From contig CP119076.1 of NCBI GenBank assembly GCA_029027985.1, positions 682,001 through 746,000 on the forward strand: a DNA stretch of 64,000 nucleotides. The letters are read 5' to 3'. The DNA comes from Klebsiella aerogenes (GTDB lineage: Bacteria; Pseudomonadota; Gammaproteobacteria; Enterobacterales; Enterobacteriaceae). Under the pieces are notes generated by a model. It worked only from the letters and a program-made list of their open reading frames with translations, did not search any database and had not been told where the DNA came from. Shown here piece after piece: positions 27,677 through 36,702 of this stretch. Position 1 is the first letter of the stretch; each line of letters starts with the position of its first letter. The position numbers and the translations under genes are program-made.

Positions 27677-29167
27677 CTAGCGAAACTGAAACCAGGTTGT
27701 TTTGAGGCTGGTGAATTTATCGAAGGCGTGCAGCGACAGATCGCGGCCAAAGCCCGACTGTTTGTTGCCGCCAAAGGGCACGGTGACGTCCAGCGCATCG
27801 ACGGTATTCACCGATACCGTTCCGGCAGTAAGCTGCGCGGCGACGCGGTGGGCGCGGTGCAGGTTATCGGTCCACAATGATGCGGCCAGGGCGTAAATAT
27901 GGTTGTTCGCCAGATGTACCGCCTCCTGTTCGCTATCGAAGGCGCAAACCGCCAGCACCGGGCCGAAGATCTCTTCTTGCCACAGCGCCATCTCTTCGTT
28001 GACGTTGGCCAACAGCGTCGGCTGGACGTAGTTGGCGACGCCGTCGATTTCTACCGCGCGCCCGCCGGTGAGCAGCGTGGCGCCATCGTCTTCCGCGCGC
28101 CGGATGGCGGCGATCACTTTTTCGGCATGCCCGGCGCTGACCATTGCCCCCATGCGGGCGTCCGGGTCGAATGGATGCGCTGGCGCCCAGGCCTGCATTT
28201 TTTCCTGTAGTTTGGCAATGAAGGCCGCGTAAACCGGGCGCTCAACCAGCAGGCGGGAGTTTGCGGAACAGACTTCGCCCTGATTAAAACAGATGCCAAA
28301 TGCCGCTTTCTCCGCGGCCAGGTCGAGATCCTGGCAGTCAGCGAAGATGATATTGGCGCTCTTGCCGCCGCACTCCAGCCATACCTGTTTCAGGTTGGAT
28401 TGCGCCGAATAGGCCATAAAGGCTTTGCCGACTGCGGTTGATCCAGTGAAGGCGATGGTGTCGATATCGTGATGCAATCCCAGGGCACGACCGGTTTCGG
28501 TTCCCAGCCCGGTCACCACGTTGAGCACGCCCGGCGGAATACCGGCTTCCAGCGCCAGCTCGCCCAGACGTAGGGCGCTGAACGGCGCGTTTTCCGAAGG
28601 CTTGAGGATCACGCTATTACCGGCGGCCAGCGCCGGACCCAGCTTCCATGAGGCGAGGTCGAGCGGGAAATTCCACGGCACGATAGCGGCGACCACGCCG
28701 ATCGGTTGGCGAGTGATGGTCGCCAGCGAGCCGGGTTTGGCAGGCGCGACTTCATCGTAGATTTTATCTACGCTTTCGGCATACCAACTGAGGATGTGCG
28801 CGGCGCCGGGAACATCAATCGTCAGCGCATCGTTGACCGGTTTCCCCATGCTGACGCTCTCCAGCAGCGCCAGTTCTTCGCGATGCTGGAGGATCAGCGC
28901 TGACAGGCGCAGCAGCGCGCGTTTACGCTCCTGCGGCGCCAGCCCGGACCAGACCCCGGAGGTAAACGCGCGGCGTGCGGAAGCGACGGCGATATCAATA
29001 TCTTCCGCCTGCAGTGACGTGACTTCCGCCAGAACCGTATTGGTTGCCGGATTGACGGCGGGGCAGACCTGGCGGCTTTTCGCGACGTACGGTTGACCAT
29101 CGATAATGGCGTGGCTGATAAAGCGCTGCTCCTGCAGCTTGCGCTGCCAAAAGTTTCTATCAGACAT
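27677..29167 (-). CDS. Aldehyde dehydrogenase, PuuC-like
   Basis: The 496-aa ALDH resembles PuuC (gamma-glutamyl-gamma-aminobutyraldehyde dehydrogenase): IVPWNFPL, KPSE at 189-192, E265 (LECGGKS), C300 (NQGEVCSANS) and VPFGGNKQSGFGRD. ATG 29167 is chosen over 29185 by GAAGGTTC upstream and similarity. It is first in an operon with the SpuC-like aminotransferase, forming an amine-to-acid route, and is divergent from a LysR gene. It could also finish cluster A by oxidising succinate semialdehyde, but that is speculative. Confidence 0.88.
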   Translation of the reverse strand: MSDRNFWQRKLQEQRFISHAIIDGQPYVAKSRQVCPAVNPATNTVLAEVTSLQAEDIDIAVASARRAFTSGVWSGLAPQERKRALLRLSALILQHREELALLESVSMGKPVNDALTIDVPGAAHILSWYAESVDKIYDEVAPAKPGSLATITRQPIGVVAAIVPWNFPLDLASWKLGPALAAGNSVILKPSENAPFSALRLGELALEAGIPPGVLNVVTGLGTETGRALGLHHDIDTIAFTGSTAVGKAFMAYSAQSNLKQVWLECGGKSANIIFADCQDLDLAAEKAAFGICFNQGEVCSANSRLLVERPVYAAFIAKLQEKMQAWAPAHPFDPDARMGAMVSAGHAEKVIAAIRRAEDDGATLLTGGRAVEIDGVANYVQPTLLANVNEEMALWQEEIFGPVLAVCAFDSEQEAVHLANNHIYALAASLWTDNLHRAHRVAAQLTAGTVSVNTVDALDVTVPFGGNKQSGFGRDLSLHAFDKFTSLKTTWFQFR

Positions 29168-29797
29168 GAACCTTCTCCTTCGCATGTTGCGTAATTGTTA
29201 TTTATTTGTTTCTTTGAGTTCATGATGCAGGAGGGCAATGCGGCGAGAAAGGACTAAAAATTGAGGCAACCTCTATAAAAATCGTTGTTAGCCAACGGAA
29301 GCGGTTTTTCATGCTTCAGGGGGAGCGCTAATACGTTGTGATCGCGTTCAAATAATTATGTTCTGCTATTTTTCAATAAGTTGTAATTCAACGAATTTTT
29401 GTTTTGTGCTTATTTTCTTCGACGGCGCGTCGGGAACGTCTTTAGCGATATTAAATGTTTTCAAATTTAAAAATTGAAAATAAAAATAATATTCAAGAGG
29501 AAGTAAATCACAGTGAAATGAGATCGCCCGCCAGAGCGATTGAGTGAATGGAAGTACAATTAATACCTTGTAATATAAGACAGTTGTATGCCTGATTTTG
29601 ACTCATCCTGCCTATACTGGCCGGTGAACGATCGTCTGGCGCTCGCACTTTCCTCGGCGAGCGTCTGTTAATTTTCTGTAAAAATCTGATCGCGGTCGGA
29701 TTGTTGATCTTTTTCGCGGGCGAGGGTTGCAGGCCGGGGTGTTCATCGTTTAATGCTAATCAACCTGCCTCTTTGATGATAAAAAATAAGGTATCAC
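29168..29797. promoter_or_regulatory. Divergent control region, 630 bp without genes
   Basis: The region is AT-rich (poly-A/T around 29.35-29.5 kb) between the ALDH gene and divergent LysR gene. A hairpin CGCTCGC/GCGAGCG (29640-29646 with 29657-29663) is followed by a T-rich stretch. TATACT at 29613-29618 resembles a -10. Length exceeds what one LysR operator needs; a small RNA or long leader is possible. No protein frame is supported. Confidence 0.5.
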
Positions 29798-30727
29798 ATG
29801 CCCCATTTTACCCTGAAACAGCTCAAATACTTTGTGGCCGTCGTCGAGGCGGAAAGTATTGCTGAAGCCTCACGCCAGCTGCATATCGCGCAGCCGTCCA
29901 TTTCCATCGCCGTGAAGACGCTGGAAGATATGTTTGAGCAGCAGTTTTTTATTCGCCACCACGCCCAGGGCGTATCGATGACCCCGAGCGGGCAACGTTT
30001 TTATGAAAAGGCGAAAGAGCTGCTGCGGCTTTCATATCAATTCGAGCAAAACTCGAAAGCCGATAATGAACTGGTCTCCGGCATTATTTCTATCGGCTGT
30101 TTTGAGACCGCCGCACCGCTGTATATGCCGCTGCTGATGGCCGGATTTAAGAAGATCTATCCGGAAATCACCATCAAAATCTACGACGGCGAACAACATG
30201 AGATTGCTCACGGCCTGCACCGCGGGCGTTTTGATTTGGCTTTTCTCTACGATCTTGAACTGGATACGTCGATTTATACCGAAAGCCTCAACGCGCCGCA
30301 GAAACCCTACGCGTTGTTGCCGGCGGATCACCCGCTGGCCCAGCGTCATTCCGTGCGGCTGTCCGAGTTGAGCAACCTGCCGATGATTCTGCTGGACGTG
30401 GTGCCGAGCAAAAACTACTTCATCAGTATTTTCAAAGATAAGGGCTACAATCCGCAGGTCGCGTACAGTTCGCCGTCGATTGAGATGGTGCGCTGCATGG
30501 TGGGTCAGGGGTTGGGTTTCTCGGTGCTGGTGACCCGCCCGGTCAATGACATGACCTATGACGGCCAGCAGGTGCGCTGCGTGGAAATTCAGGATGAGAT
30601 GGCGAATTCGGCGCTGGTGATGGCGCATCTGCGCAGTAGCGAGCCGACCAAACCGACCAAACTCTTTATGGAATATTGCCGCAATGCGGTGCTGAGTCCG
30701 CCGCAACTGGACGCTAAAGTGGCCTGA
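29798..30727 (+). CDS. LysR-family regulator of cluster B
   Basis: The 309-aa protein has an N-terminal winged helix (residues 1-60: TLKQLKYFVAVVEAESIAEA, LHIAQPSISIAVKTLE) and a periplasmic-binding-like effector domain (about 90-295, LPMILLDVVPSKNYF, MVRCMVGQGLGFSVL). AAGG precedes ATG 29798. It is divergent from the ALDH/aminotransferase operon and upstream of the FMO-Rid-DUF1028-M20 genes, so it may control either or both. Effector unknown. Confidence 0.88.
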   Translation: MPHFTLKQLKYFVAVVEAESIAEASRQLHIAQPSISIAVKTLEDMFEQQFFIRHHAQGVSMTPSGQRFYEKAKELLRLSYQFEQNSKADNELVSGIISIGCFETAAPLYMPLLMAGFKKIYPEITIKIYDGEQHEIAHGLHRGRFDLAFLYDLELDTSIYTESLNAPQKPYALLPADHPLAQRHSVRLSELSNLPMILLDVVPSKNYFISIFKDKGYNPQVAYSSPSIEMVRCMVGQGLGFSVLVTRPVNDMTYDGQQVRCVEIQDEMANSALVMAHLRSSEPTKPTKLFMEYCRNAVLSPPQLDAKVA

Positions 30728-30733
30728 ATGATG

Positions 30734-30764
30734 ATATTTACCCGCCGCGAGCGCGGGTAAATAT
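30734..30764 (+). terminator. Terminator hairpin after the LysR gene
   Basis: Twelve-bp stem ATATTTACCCGC/GCGGGTAAATAT with 7-nt loop, seven bases after the stop. A second hairpin, CGAGGCT...AGCCTCG (about 30802-30832), follows in the 310-bp gap (30728-31037); the rest of the gap is AT-rich and contains the leader of the flavoprotein gene. Confidence 0.7.
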
Positions 30765-31037
30765 ATTAATCGCTTATCTCCCGCTTATTACCAATAAAAA
30801 AACGAGGCTTTGAATATATTTTTATGAGCCTCGAAAACTATTCTATTTTTTTTCTTTACTCATTCCGCATCTGAAAAATAAATACGGCCCCTTCGCCGGC
30901 AGGAAATCGGCTGGCGGCGGGCATTGCGCCGCTGCATCATTATTTTATTCTCAGGTTCTAAATTTATAATAATTTACCTGTGTGTAACGGTTTATTAACC
31001 TCGGTTCTGTGCAGAACATCATTCGAAGGACACATTT

Positions 31038-32303
31038 ATGACCGTAGAAAAAACACAAATCGAGACGCTGGTTGTTGGCGGGGGTCAGGCCGGTATTGCC
31101 ATGAGCGAACATCTGACTAAACAGGGGATTTCGCATCTGGTGCTGGAAAAGAACCGCATTGCCGAAGCCTGGCGCACCGGGCGCTGGGATTCGCTGGTGG
31201 CGAATGGTCCGGCGTGGCATGACCGTTTTCCGGGAATGGAATTTAAAGGCGGTAATCCCGATGCCTTTATCCCGAAGGATGATGTGGCGCAGTACTTTGC
31301 TGATTATGTGCGCGAGTTCAATCTCCCTGTGCGCACTGGCGTGGAAGTCAAAAGCGCGGTGCGCAACCACGGGCGCCCTGGTTTTACTATCGAAACCACC
31401 GACGGCGTGATTGAGGCGCTGAATATCGTGGCGGCGACCGGGCCGTTCCAGAAGCCGGTGATCCCGCCGATCGCGCCGCGCGACAGCGCCATTCATCAAA
31501 TCCATTCTGCGAAATACTACAACCCGCAGCAGTTGCCGGAAGGTGCGGTGCTGGTGGTGGGCGCGGGATCGTCCGGCGTACAAATCGCGGATGAATTGCA
31601 GCGCGCGGGCCGCCAGGTCTATTTATCAGTTGGCGCGCACGATCGCCCGCCGCGTGCCTATCGCAACCGGGATTTCTGCTGGTGGCTAGGCGTACTGGGT
31701 CTGTGGGACGCGCCCGCCAGCGAGCCGGGTAAAGAGCACGTCACCATCGCGGTCAGCGGTGCGCACGGCGGGCATACGGTTGATTTCCGTGAGTTGGCCC
31801 ATCGTGGCATTACCCTGGTCGGCCTGACGGAATCCTTTGCCGAGGGTACCGTCTCGTTTAAAAACAACCTCGTCGAGAACATTCGCCTTGGTGATGAAAA
31901 CTACCTGTCGCTGCTGGATGCCGCTGATGCGTACATTGCCGCCAATGGTCTGGATTTACCGGAAGAGCCTACCGCGCGGCAGTTCTTACCTGACCCGGCC
32001 TGCATGACCTCGCCAATCCTGTCGCTCAATCTGGCGCAGGCGGGGATTAGCACCATTATCTGGGCCACCGGCTATGCGGTGGACTACAGCTGGCTCAACG
32101 TCAACGCCTTCAACGAGCAAGGCCGCCCTCAGCATCAGCGCGGGGTCTCCAGCGAATCGGGGGTTTATTTCCTGGGTCTGCCGTGGCTGTCTCGCCGGGG
32201 GTCAACCTTTATCTGGGGCGTTTGGCACGACGCGAAACATATTGCCGATCATATCGCCACTCGCCGTAAATATAGCCAATACCAGGACGCCAGCCAGCGC
32301 TAA
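31038..32303 (+). CDS. FMO-like FAD/NAD(P)H-dependent monooxygenase
   Basis: The 421-aa flavoprotein has a FAD Rossmann motif GGGQAG at 14-19, a second nucleotide motif GAGSSG near 175-180 and, between them, IHQIHSAKYYNP, which fits the FMO/N-hydroxylase fingerprint (HSxxYxxP type). The late motif IWATGYAVDY is also typical. Such enzymes N- or S-oxygenate or carry out Baeyer-Villiger oxidation. GAAGGAC precedes the ATG. It heads a cluster with Rid, DUF1028 and M20 genes, suggesting oxidation of a nitrogen compound to an unstable imine or N-acyl product. Confidence 0.84.
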   Translation: MTVEKTQIETLVVGGGQAGIAMSEHLTKQGISHLVLEKNRIAEAWRTGRWDSLVANGPAWHDRFPGMEFKGGNPDAFIPKDDVAQYFADYVREFNLPVRTGVEVKSAVRNHGRPGFTIETTDGVIEALNIVAATGPFQKPVIPPIAPRDSAIHQIHSAKYYNPQQLPEGAVLVVGAGSSGVQIADELQRAGRQVYLSVGAHDRPPRAYRNRDFCWWLGVLGLWDAPASEPGKEHVTIAVSGAHGGHTVDFRELAHRGITLVGLTESFAEGTVSFKNNLVENIRLGDENYLSLLDAADAYIAANGLDLPEEPTARQFLPDPACMTSPILSLNLAQAGISTIIWATGYAVDYSWLNVNAFNEQGRPQHQRGVSSESGVYFLGLPWLSRRGSTFIWGVWHDAKHIADHIATRRKYSQYQDASQR

Positions 32304-32331
32304 TTATCACTCATTGAACAGGATAAACCTT

Positions 32332-32751
32332 ATGCCAACCCATACTCGTATTCGGATGTTCAACACCAAAGAGACTTACCCCAACCAGACTCTGGATAAT
32401 GATTTATGTCAGGCGGTGCGTGCCGGGAATACCGTTTACGTTCGCGGCCAGGTGGGGACTGATTTTGAAGGCAATCTGGTCGGCCTTGGCGACCCGCGGG
32501 CGCAGGCTGAACAGGCGATGAAAAACGTTAAGCAGCTGCTGGAAGAGGCGGGTAGCGACCTGTCGCATATCGTCAAAACCACCACCTATATTATCGACCC
32601 GCGCTATCGCGAGCCGGTCTATCAGGAAGTGGGAAAATGGTTAAAAGGCGTGTTCCCGATCTCCACCGGACTGGTGATTTCCGCGCTGGCGCAACCGCAG
32701 TGGCTGATGGAAATCGATGTTGTCGCCGTTATCCCTGATGACGCGGCGTAA
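32332..32751 (+). CDS. Rid (YjgF/YER057c/UK114) family protein lacking the imine-binding arginine
   Basis: The 139-aa protein has the Rid fold (VRAGNTVYVRGQVG, QAMKNVKQLLEEAGSDLSHIVKTTTYI, LMEIDVVAVIP). Start ATG 32332 follows CAGGATAAA. In archetypal RidA an arginine after FPA (FPARSCVEV) is needed to hydrolyse 2-imino acids; here the aligned stretch FPISTGLVI has Ser. This places it with Rid subgroups that lack imine deaminase activity, such as those in heterocycle pathways. It follows the FMO gene by 28 bp. Confidence 0.82.
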   Translation: MPTHTRIRMFNTKETYPNQTLDNDLCQAVRAGNTVYVRGQVGTDFEGNLVGLGDPRAQAEQAMKNVKQLLEEAGSDLSHIVKTTTYIIDPRYREPVYQEVGKWLKGVFPISTGLVISALAQPQWLMEIDVVAVIPDDAA

Positions 32752-32763
32752 TAAGGAGGCAGG

Positions 32764-33438
32764 ATGACATTTTCTATTGCCGCACGCTGCCCGGAAAGCG
32801 GGCAGTTTGGTATCGCGATTAGTTCCTCAAGTATCGCCGTCGGCGCGCGTTGCCCGTGGCTGCAGGCGGGCATTGGCGCGGTCTCCAGTCAAAACATTAC
32901 CTTACCTGCGCTGGGTCAACTGACCCTGGCACAGATGGAACAGGGATTGACGGCGGAGAAGGCGATGCGCCGGGCGCTGGCGGAAGATGATTTCAGCCGC
33001 TACCGGCAGATTATCGCCATTGACGCCAATGGCCAGACCGCGTGGTTCAGCGGCGATAAAACCCTGGGGACCTGGCACGTCGCGCAGGGAGATAATTGTA
33101 TCGCCGCTGGCAACATGCTGGCTTCTGAGGCCGTCATTGACGCGATGATTGCGGCGTTCGCGCAAACCGATGGCGAGCTGGCGACGCGGCTGGTGGCCGC
33201 GCTGCAGGCTGGCGTCGCGCAGGGGGGCGAAGCCGGGCCAGTACATTCGGCGGCGGTCAATGTCGTCGATGATTACTCCTGGCCGCTGGTGGATCTGCGC
33301 GTCGACTGGAGCGAAACGGACCCGATTGGCGAGCTGGCGGCGCTGTGGCAGGCATATGAGCCGCAAATGCAGGCCTACGTGACGCGCGCGCTCGATCCGC
33401 GGGAGGCCCCCAGTTACGGAGTTCCCGGCGATGAATAG
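32764..33438 (+). CDS. DUF1028 family protein (Ntn-hydrolase-like)
   Basis: The 224-aa protein begins TFSIAARCPESGQFGIAISSSS and contains GARCPWLQAGIGAVSSQ and NMLASEAVIDAM, the usual DUF1028 pattern. The fold resembles N-terminal nucleophile hydrolases, and the residue after Met is Thr2, a possible nucleophile. AAGGAGG precedes the ATG 12 bp after the Rid stop. DUF1028 genes commonly travel with Rid and M20 peptidase genes, implying a shared amide-cleaving route; the substrate is unknown. Confidence 0.82.
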   Translation: MTFSIAARCPESGQFGIAISSSSIAVGARCPWLQAGIGAVSSQNITLPALGQLTLAQMEQGLTAEKAMRRALAEDDFSRYRQIIAIDANGQTAWFSGDKTLGTWHVAQGDNCIAAGNMLASEAVIDAMIAAFAQTDGELATRLVAALQAGVAQGGEAGPVHSAAVNVVDDYSWPLVDLRVDWSETDPIGELAALWQAYEPQMQAYVTRALDPREAPSYGVPGDE

Positions 33439-34579
33439 TATGCTGCAAGATATTCTGGCGCGGCTGCTGGCGTTTGACACCACCAGCCGCGAATCGAATC
33501 TGGCGATGATCGACGATATTGCGGATTATCTCCACGGCTTCGCTATCGAGACGCAACGGTTTTACGACGCGGAAGGTAAAAAAGCCAACTTGTATGCACG
33601 ACTGGGCCCTGCGGGGCCCGGCGGCGTTATGCTCTCCGGCCATACTGATGTGGTGCCGGTTGATGGCCAACCATGGACGGTTCCTCCCTTTGCATTAACC
33701 CAACGCGATGGCCGCTGCTATGGCCGTGGCAGCACCGATATGAAAGGTTTTCTCGCCTGTGTGCTGGCTGCTATCCCTGATTTTCTCGCCCAACCGCTGC
33801 GCATGCCGCTGCATCTGTCTTTCTCCTACGATGAAGAGGTGGGGTGCCTTGGCGTTCGCAGCCTGGTCGCCCATCTGAAGGCCTCGAAAGAGAAGCCGGC
33901 GATGTGCATTATCGGCGAGCCGACGGAGATGCGCCCGGTATATGGCCATAAGGGGAAGTTGGCGATGCGCTGTGATGTCCATGGCCGTGCGTGCCATTCC
34001 GCCTATGCGCCTGACGGGGTGAATGCGATTACTTGGGCGGCGAAGCTGATTGGTCGCCTGGAGACGCTGGGAGAAGAGCTTGCGCGACAGCAGGATACGC
34101 GTTTTGACCCGCCTTTCAGCACCCTGCAGGTGGGGGTGATTAAGGGCGGCGCGGCGCTGAATATCGTCCCGCAGCATTGCCAGTTCGATTTTGAAATCCG
34201 CCATTTACCCGATGTTTCGCTCGACGACACGCTGGCTTCGCTGCAGGCGTACGCTGAAAGCGAACTGTTGCCAAAAATGCGCGCCACGGCGGCGGAATCG
34301 ACCATCACTTTGCAGCCGCTAAGTCAGTATCCCGGCCTGCTGAGCGATCCGCAGTCAGCGTTTGCCGGCTGGTTGGCGCAATGGGCTGAATGCGAGGACT
34401 TTTCGACGGTCGCTTTTGGCACCGAGGGCGGGCTGTTTGATGAAGCTGGCGTCGCAACGCTGATCTGCGGCCCCGGGAGCATGGAACAGGGGCATAAAGC
34501 GGATGAGTTCGTCAGCGAAGCACAGTTGGAGAAGTGCCAGCAGATGCTGAAGAATCTCTGTCGTTGGATGTCTGCTTAA
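33431..34579 (+). CDS. M20-family ArgE-like deacylase
   Basis: The 382-aa metalloenzyme resembles acetylornithine deacetylase: metal ligands H71 (GHTDVVP), D103 (GRGSTDMKG) and E136 with base E135 (YDEEVG), then the dimerisation domain (about 180-290) and H near the end (EQGHKADEF). It overlaps the DUF1028 gene by 8 bp, so it is co-translated. Because it is in a catabolic cluster rather than with arg genes, an N-acyl or N-formyl intermediate is a better guess than acetylornithine. A terminator follows. Confidence 0.85.
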   Translation: MNSMLQDILARLLAFDTTSRESNLAMIDDIADYLHGFAIETQRFYDAEGKKANLYARLGPAGPGGVMLSGHTDVVPVDGQPWTVPPFALTQRDGRCYGRGSTDMKGFLACVLAAIPDFLAQPLRMPLHLSFSYDEEVGCLGVRSLVAHLKASKEKPAMCIIGEPTEMRPVYGHKGKLAMRCDVHGRACHSAYAPDGVNAITWAAKLIGRLETLGEELARQQDTRFDPPFSTLQVGVIKGGAALNIVPQHCQFDFEIRHLPDVSLDDTLASLQAYAESELLPKMRATAAESTITLQPLSQYPGLLSDPQSAFAGWLAQWAECEDFSTVAFGTEGGLFDEAGVATLICGPGSMEQGHKADEFVSEAQLEKCQQMLKNLCRWMSA

Positions 34580-34585
34580 TCTTCG

Positions 34586-34614
34586 GCGCGCCGTATTCAC
34601 GGCGCGCTTCTTAT
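34586..34614 (+). terminator. Terminator after the deacylase gene
   Basis: Nine-bp stem GCGCGCCGT/ACGGCGCGC with a 4-nt loop, followed by TTCTTATTTT. Confidence 0.85.
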
Positions 34615-34630
34615 TTTCCCCGTCGTAAAT

Positions 34631-34661
34631 AAAAAAGACCCCGGAGAATAACGCCGGGGTC
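34631..34661 (-). terminator. Terminator after the second NCS1 permease gene
   Basis: Stem GACCCCGG/CCGGGGTC (34637-34644 with 34654-34661); on the minus strand it is followed by six T. It faces the previous terminator in the convergent gap. Confidence 0.85.
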
Positions 34662-34692
34662 AATCAGGTTTAATGAGGAAGAACGTGGAGCG

Positions 34693-36096
34693 TTAAACTT
34701 TCTCTTTAGCAAAAGCCATGCTTTTGACACTCTTCGCTTTCGAGAAATAATAATACACCGGTGATACCACTAACAGACCGACAATCCATGAGAGATCCGC
34801 GCCGCCGAAGGAAAGGGCGATAGGCCCGGTATAAATCGAGGTTGACATAAACGGCACCTCCACCAGAATACCGAGGACATAACAGGAGATCGCTGTCGCA
34901 TTAAAGTAGCCGTAAATACCGCCATCGCGTTTAAAGAAGGACTCAACGTGATATTCGCCGTGGGCCACTAAATAATAATCGACCAGATTAATCGCGGTCC
35001 ATGGCACCAGCACGTACAGCAGCACGGTAATAAAGTTGGTGTAAATCAGCAGGAAGTTTTCCTGGCCGTAGATGGCGAGGAAGATCTCCAGCAGCATGGT
35101 CAAAATGGCGGTGATAATGCGCGCCCGCGCCATCGGCGACCAGCCGTCGATAAAGGTCTGGCCGAGCGTCAGGGTACAAAGCACGCCGCAGTACAGCATC
35201 ATCGAGTTGGTGGCGGCGATACCCAGCGCCAGCACGACAATCACTAGCGCCCCCATGCCGCCGGTCAGGTCCATAATGCCCTGAATAATATCGTCATTAC
35301 CGATACAGATGGCTACCAGCACGCCGAGCACCATCGGCAGATAGGAGCCGAGAATGCAGCCGAAATAGCTGGCGTAAAACACGCTTTTATCATTGGTGCT
35401 ATAGGGCATATAGCGAGAGTAGTCAGAGACATAGGGCGCATAGGCCAGCTGCCAGAGCGCAGCGATGGACACGGCGCCTAAGAAGCCGACTTTGTTAAAG
35501 CCGCCGCGGTCGACAAAATCCGCCGGCAGGCCGTGGACAAAGACGATCCACAGGAAGGTCGCCGCCAGCACGATACCGGAAATCCACGACATGATCCGCG
35601 CGTAGGAGTGGATTATCTTATAACCAAAGATGGTGGCGAACAGGCTTAGCGCGCCGACCACGATAATCCCTACGTCCGAGTTCATCGGCTTGTAGATAGC
35701 ATGCATCGACTGCCCGCCCAGCACCAGGCTGGAAGCGGTAAAACCGATATACATCAGGACGACGATCGAGACCACCAGCACTGAGCCATAGGACCCAAAC
35801 TGTCCCTTGGTCTGTACCATTTGCGGTACGCCGAGTTTGGGGCCCTGCGCCGAGTGCAGCGCCATAAATAGCCCGCCGACGAGGCTGCCGATAAATAGCG
35901 CAATCACTGCCCAAAAAAAGGAAAGATGAAAAATCGTCACTGACATTGCGCCGGTTATCACCGTTAACAGCATAATGTTGGAGCCAAACCAAATGGTAAA
36001 CAGATCGCTTGGTTTGCCGTGACGCATATTTAAAGGGATAGGTCTGATGGTATTACTTTCAAGATTTTCGACATTAACAGATTGATGTTTTGTCAT
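34693..36096 (-). CDS. NCS1-family transporter (cluster B)
   Basis: The 467-aa inner membrane protein has about 12 helices and NCS1 landmarks MRHGKPSDLFTIWFGSNI, SAQGPKLGVPQMVQTKGQFG, YAPYVSDYSRYMP and PWTAINLVDYYLV. It is the most divergent of the three paralogues in this window (for example TKGQFG in place of SRAQFG). It is convergent with the FMO-Rid-DUF1028-M20 genes and is their likely importer. Substrate class: nucleobase-like or other N-heterocycles. A 606-bp AT-rich region lies upstream. Confidence 0.88.
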   Translation of the reverse strand: MTKHQSVNVENLESNTIRPIPLNMRHGKPSDLFTIWFGSNIMLLTVITGAMSVTIFHLSFFWAVIALFIGSLVGGLFMALHSAQGPKLGVPQMVQTKGQFGSYGSVLVVSIVVLMYIGFTASSLVLGGQSMHAIYKPMNSDVGIIVVGALSLFATIFGYKIIHSYARIMSWISGIVLAATFLWIVFVHGLPADFVDRGGFNKVGFLGAVSIAALWQLAYAPYVSDYSRYMPYSTNDKSVFYASYFGCILGSYLPMVLGVLVAICIGNDDIIQGIMDLTGGMGALVIVVLALGIAATNSMMLYCGVLCTLTLGQTFIDGWSPMARARIITAILTMLLEIFLAIYGQENFLLIYTNFITVLLYVLVPWTAINLVDYYLVAHGEYHVESFFKRDGGIYGYFNATAISCYVLGILVEVPFMSTSIYTGPIALSFGGADLSWIVGLLVVSPVYYYFSKAKSVKSMAFAKEKV

Positions 36097-36702
36097 GGTG
36101 CTCTCTCATCATTATTGGTCTTCATCAGCGTAAGAGTGATATTTCAATGAGGAGTACAGCTAATCTACTCATCACAACATTTCATTTACCATTTTTACAA
36201 CCCTGTAGCATTTGCGAAATTACAAAAAATATCGGTGCTGGATATAAAAAAAATGCTTTACCTGGCGCGGGAAAAACGTAGCCGCGCGGCGCTCTGTATT
36301 TTTTAGAGCTTTATGCTATTCGCTTGCTTATTTTCTGATTAACAATCTGGCGGCTTTTTATCAGGCAGATAAAGCTCTGCCATATAGCGTCAGGATTAGA
36401 ATGATGAACCGCTGATTAAAATAACAAGCCCCTGCTTTTATTATGGGGTAATAAAATGGGGCTGCTGGGGTTAAGATATTGCGGAGAAACGAAAGAATTA
36501 ACATATAAATCATGGCCTTCAGATTTATCCCGATCAGGAGAATAAAGACTTGTGAATAATAGGGGAAACAGGATTATGCGAGATGCTTCACAATAACCAA
36601 CAGAGAATGAATAGTGTGCAGCGGATCAATATTTGCGACAGTGAATCATTGAGTTGCCGACAAGAATAGGGGCAGGAAAACGACCTCCCGCCCGAAAGCG
36701 TA
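36097..36702. other. AT-rich intergenic region with a compound hairpin
   Basis: The 606-bp stretch between the NCS1 gene and the SDR gene has no supported gene. A compound hairpin lies at 36427-36463: AGCCCC and TTTTATTA pair with TAATAAAA and GGGGCT around a TGGGG loop. The part next to 36096 should hold the permease promoter. The remainder is unexplained. Confidence 0.5.

Noticed and set aside
30908-30930. Sigma54 promoter (TGGC...TTGC) upstream of the FMO gene
   Set aside because: The GG-to-GC spacing is 11 rather than 10 bases and the site lies within a GC-rich palindromic stretch; not supported.
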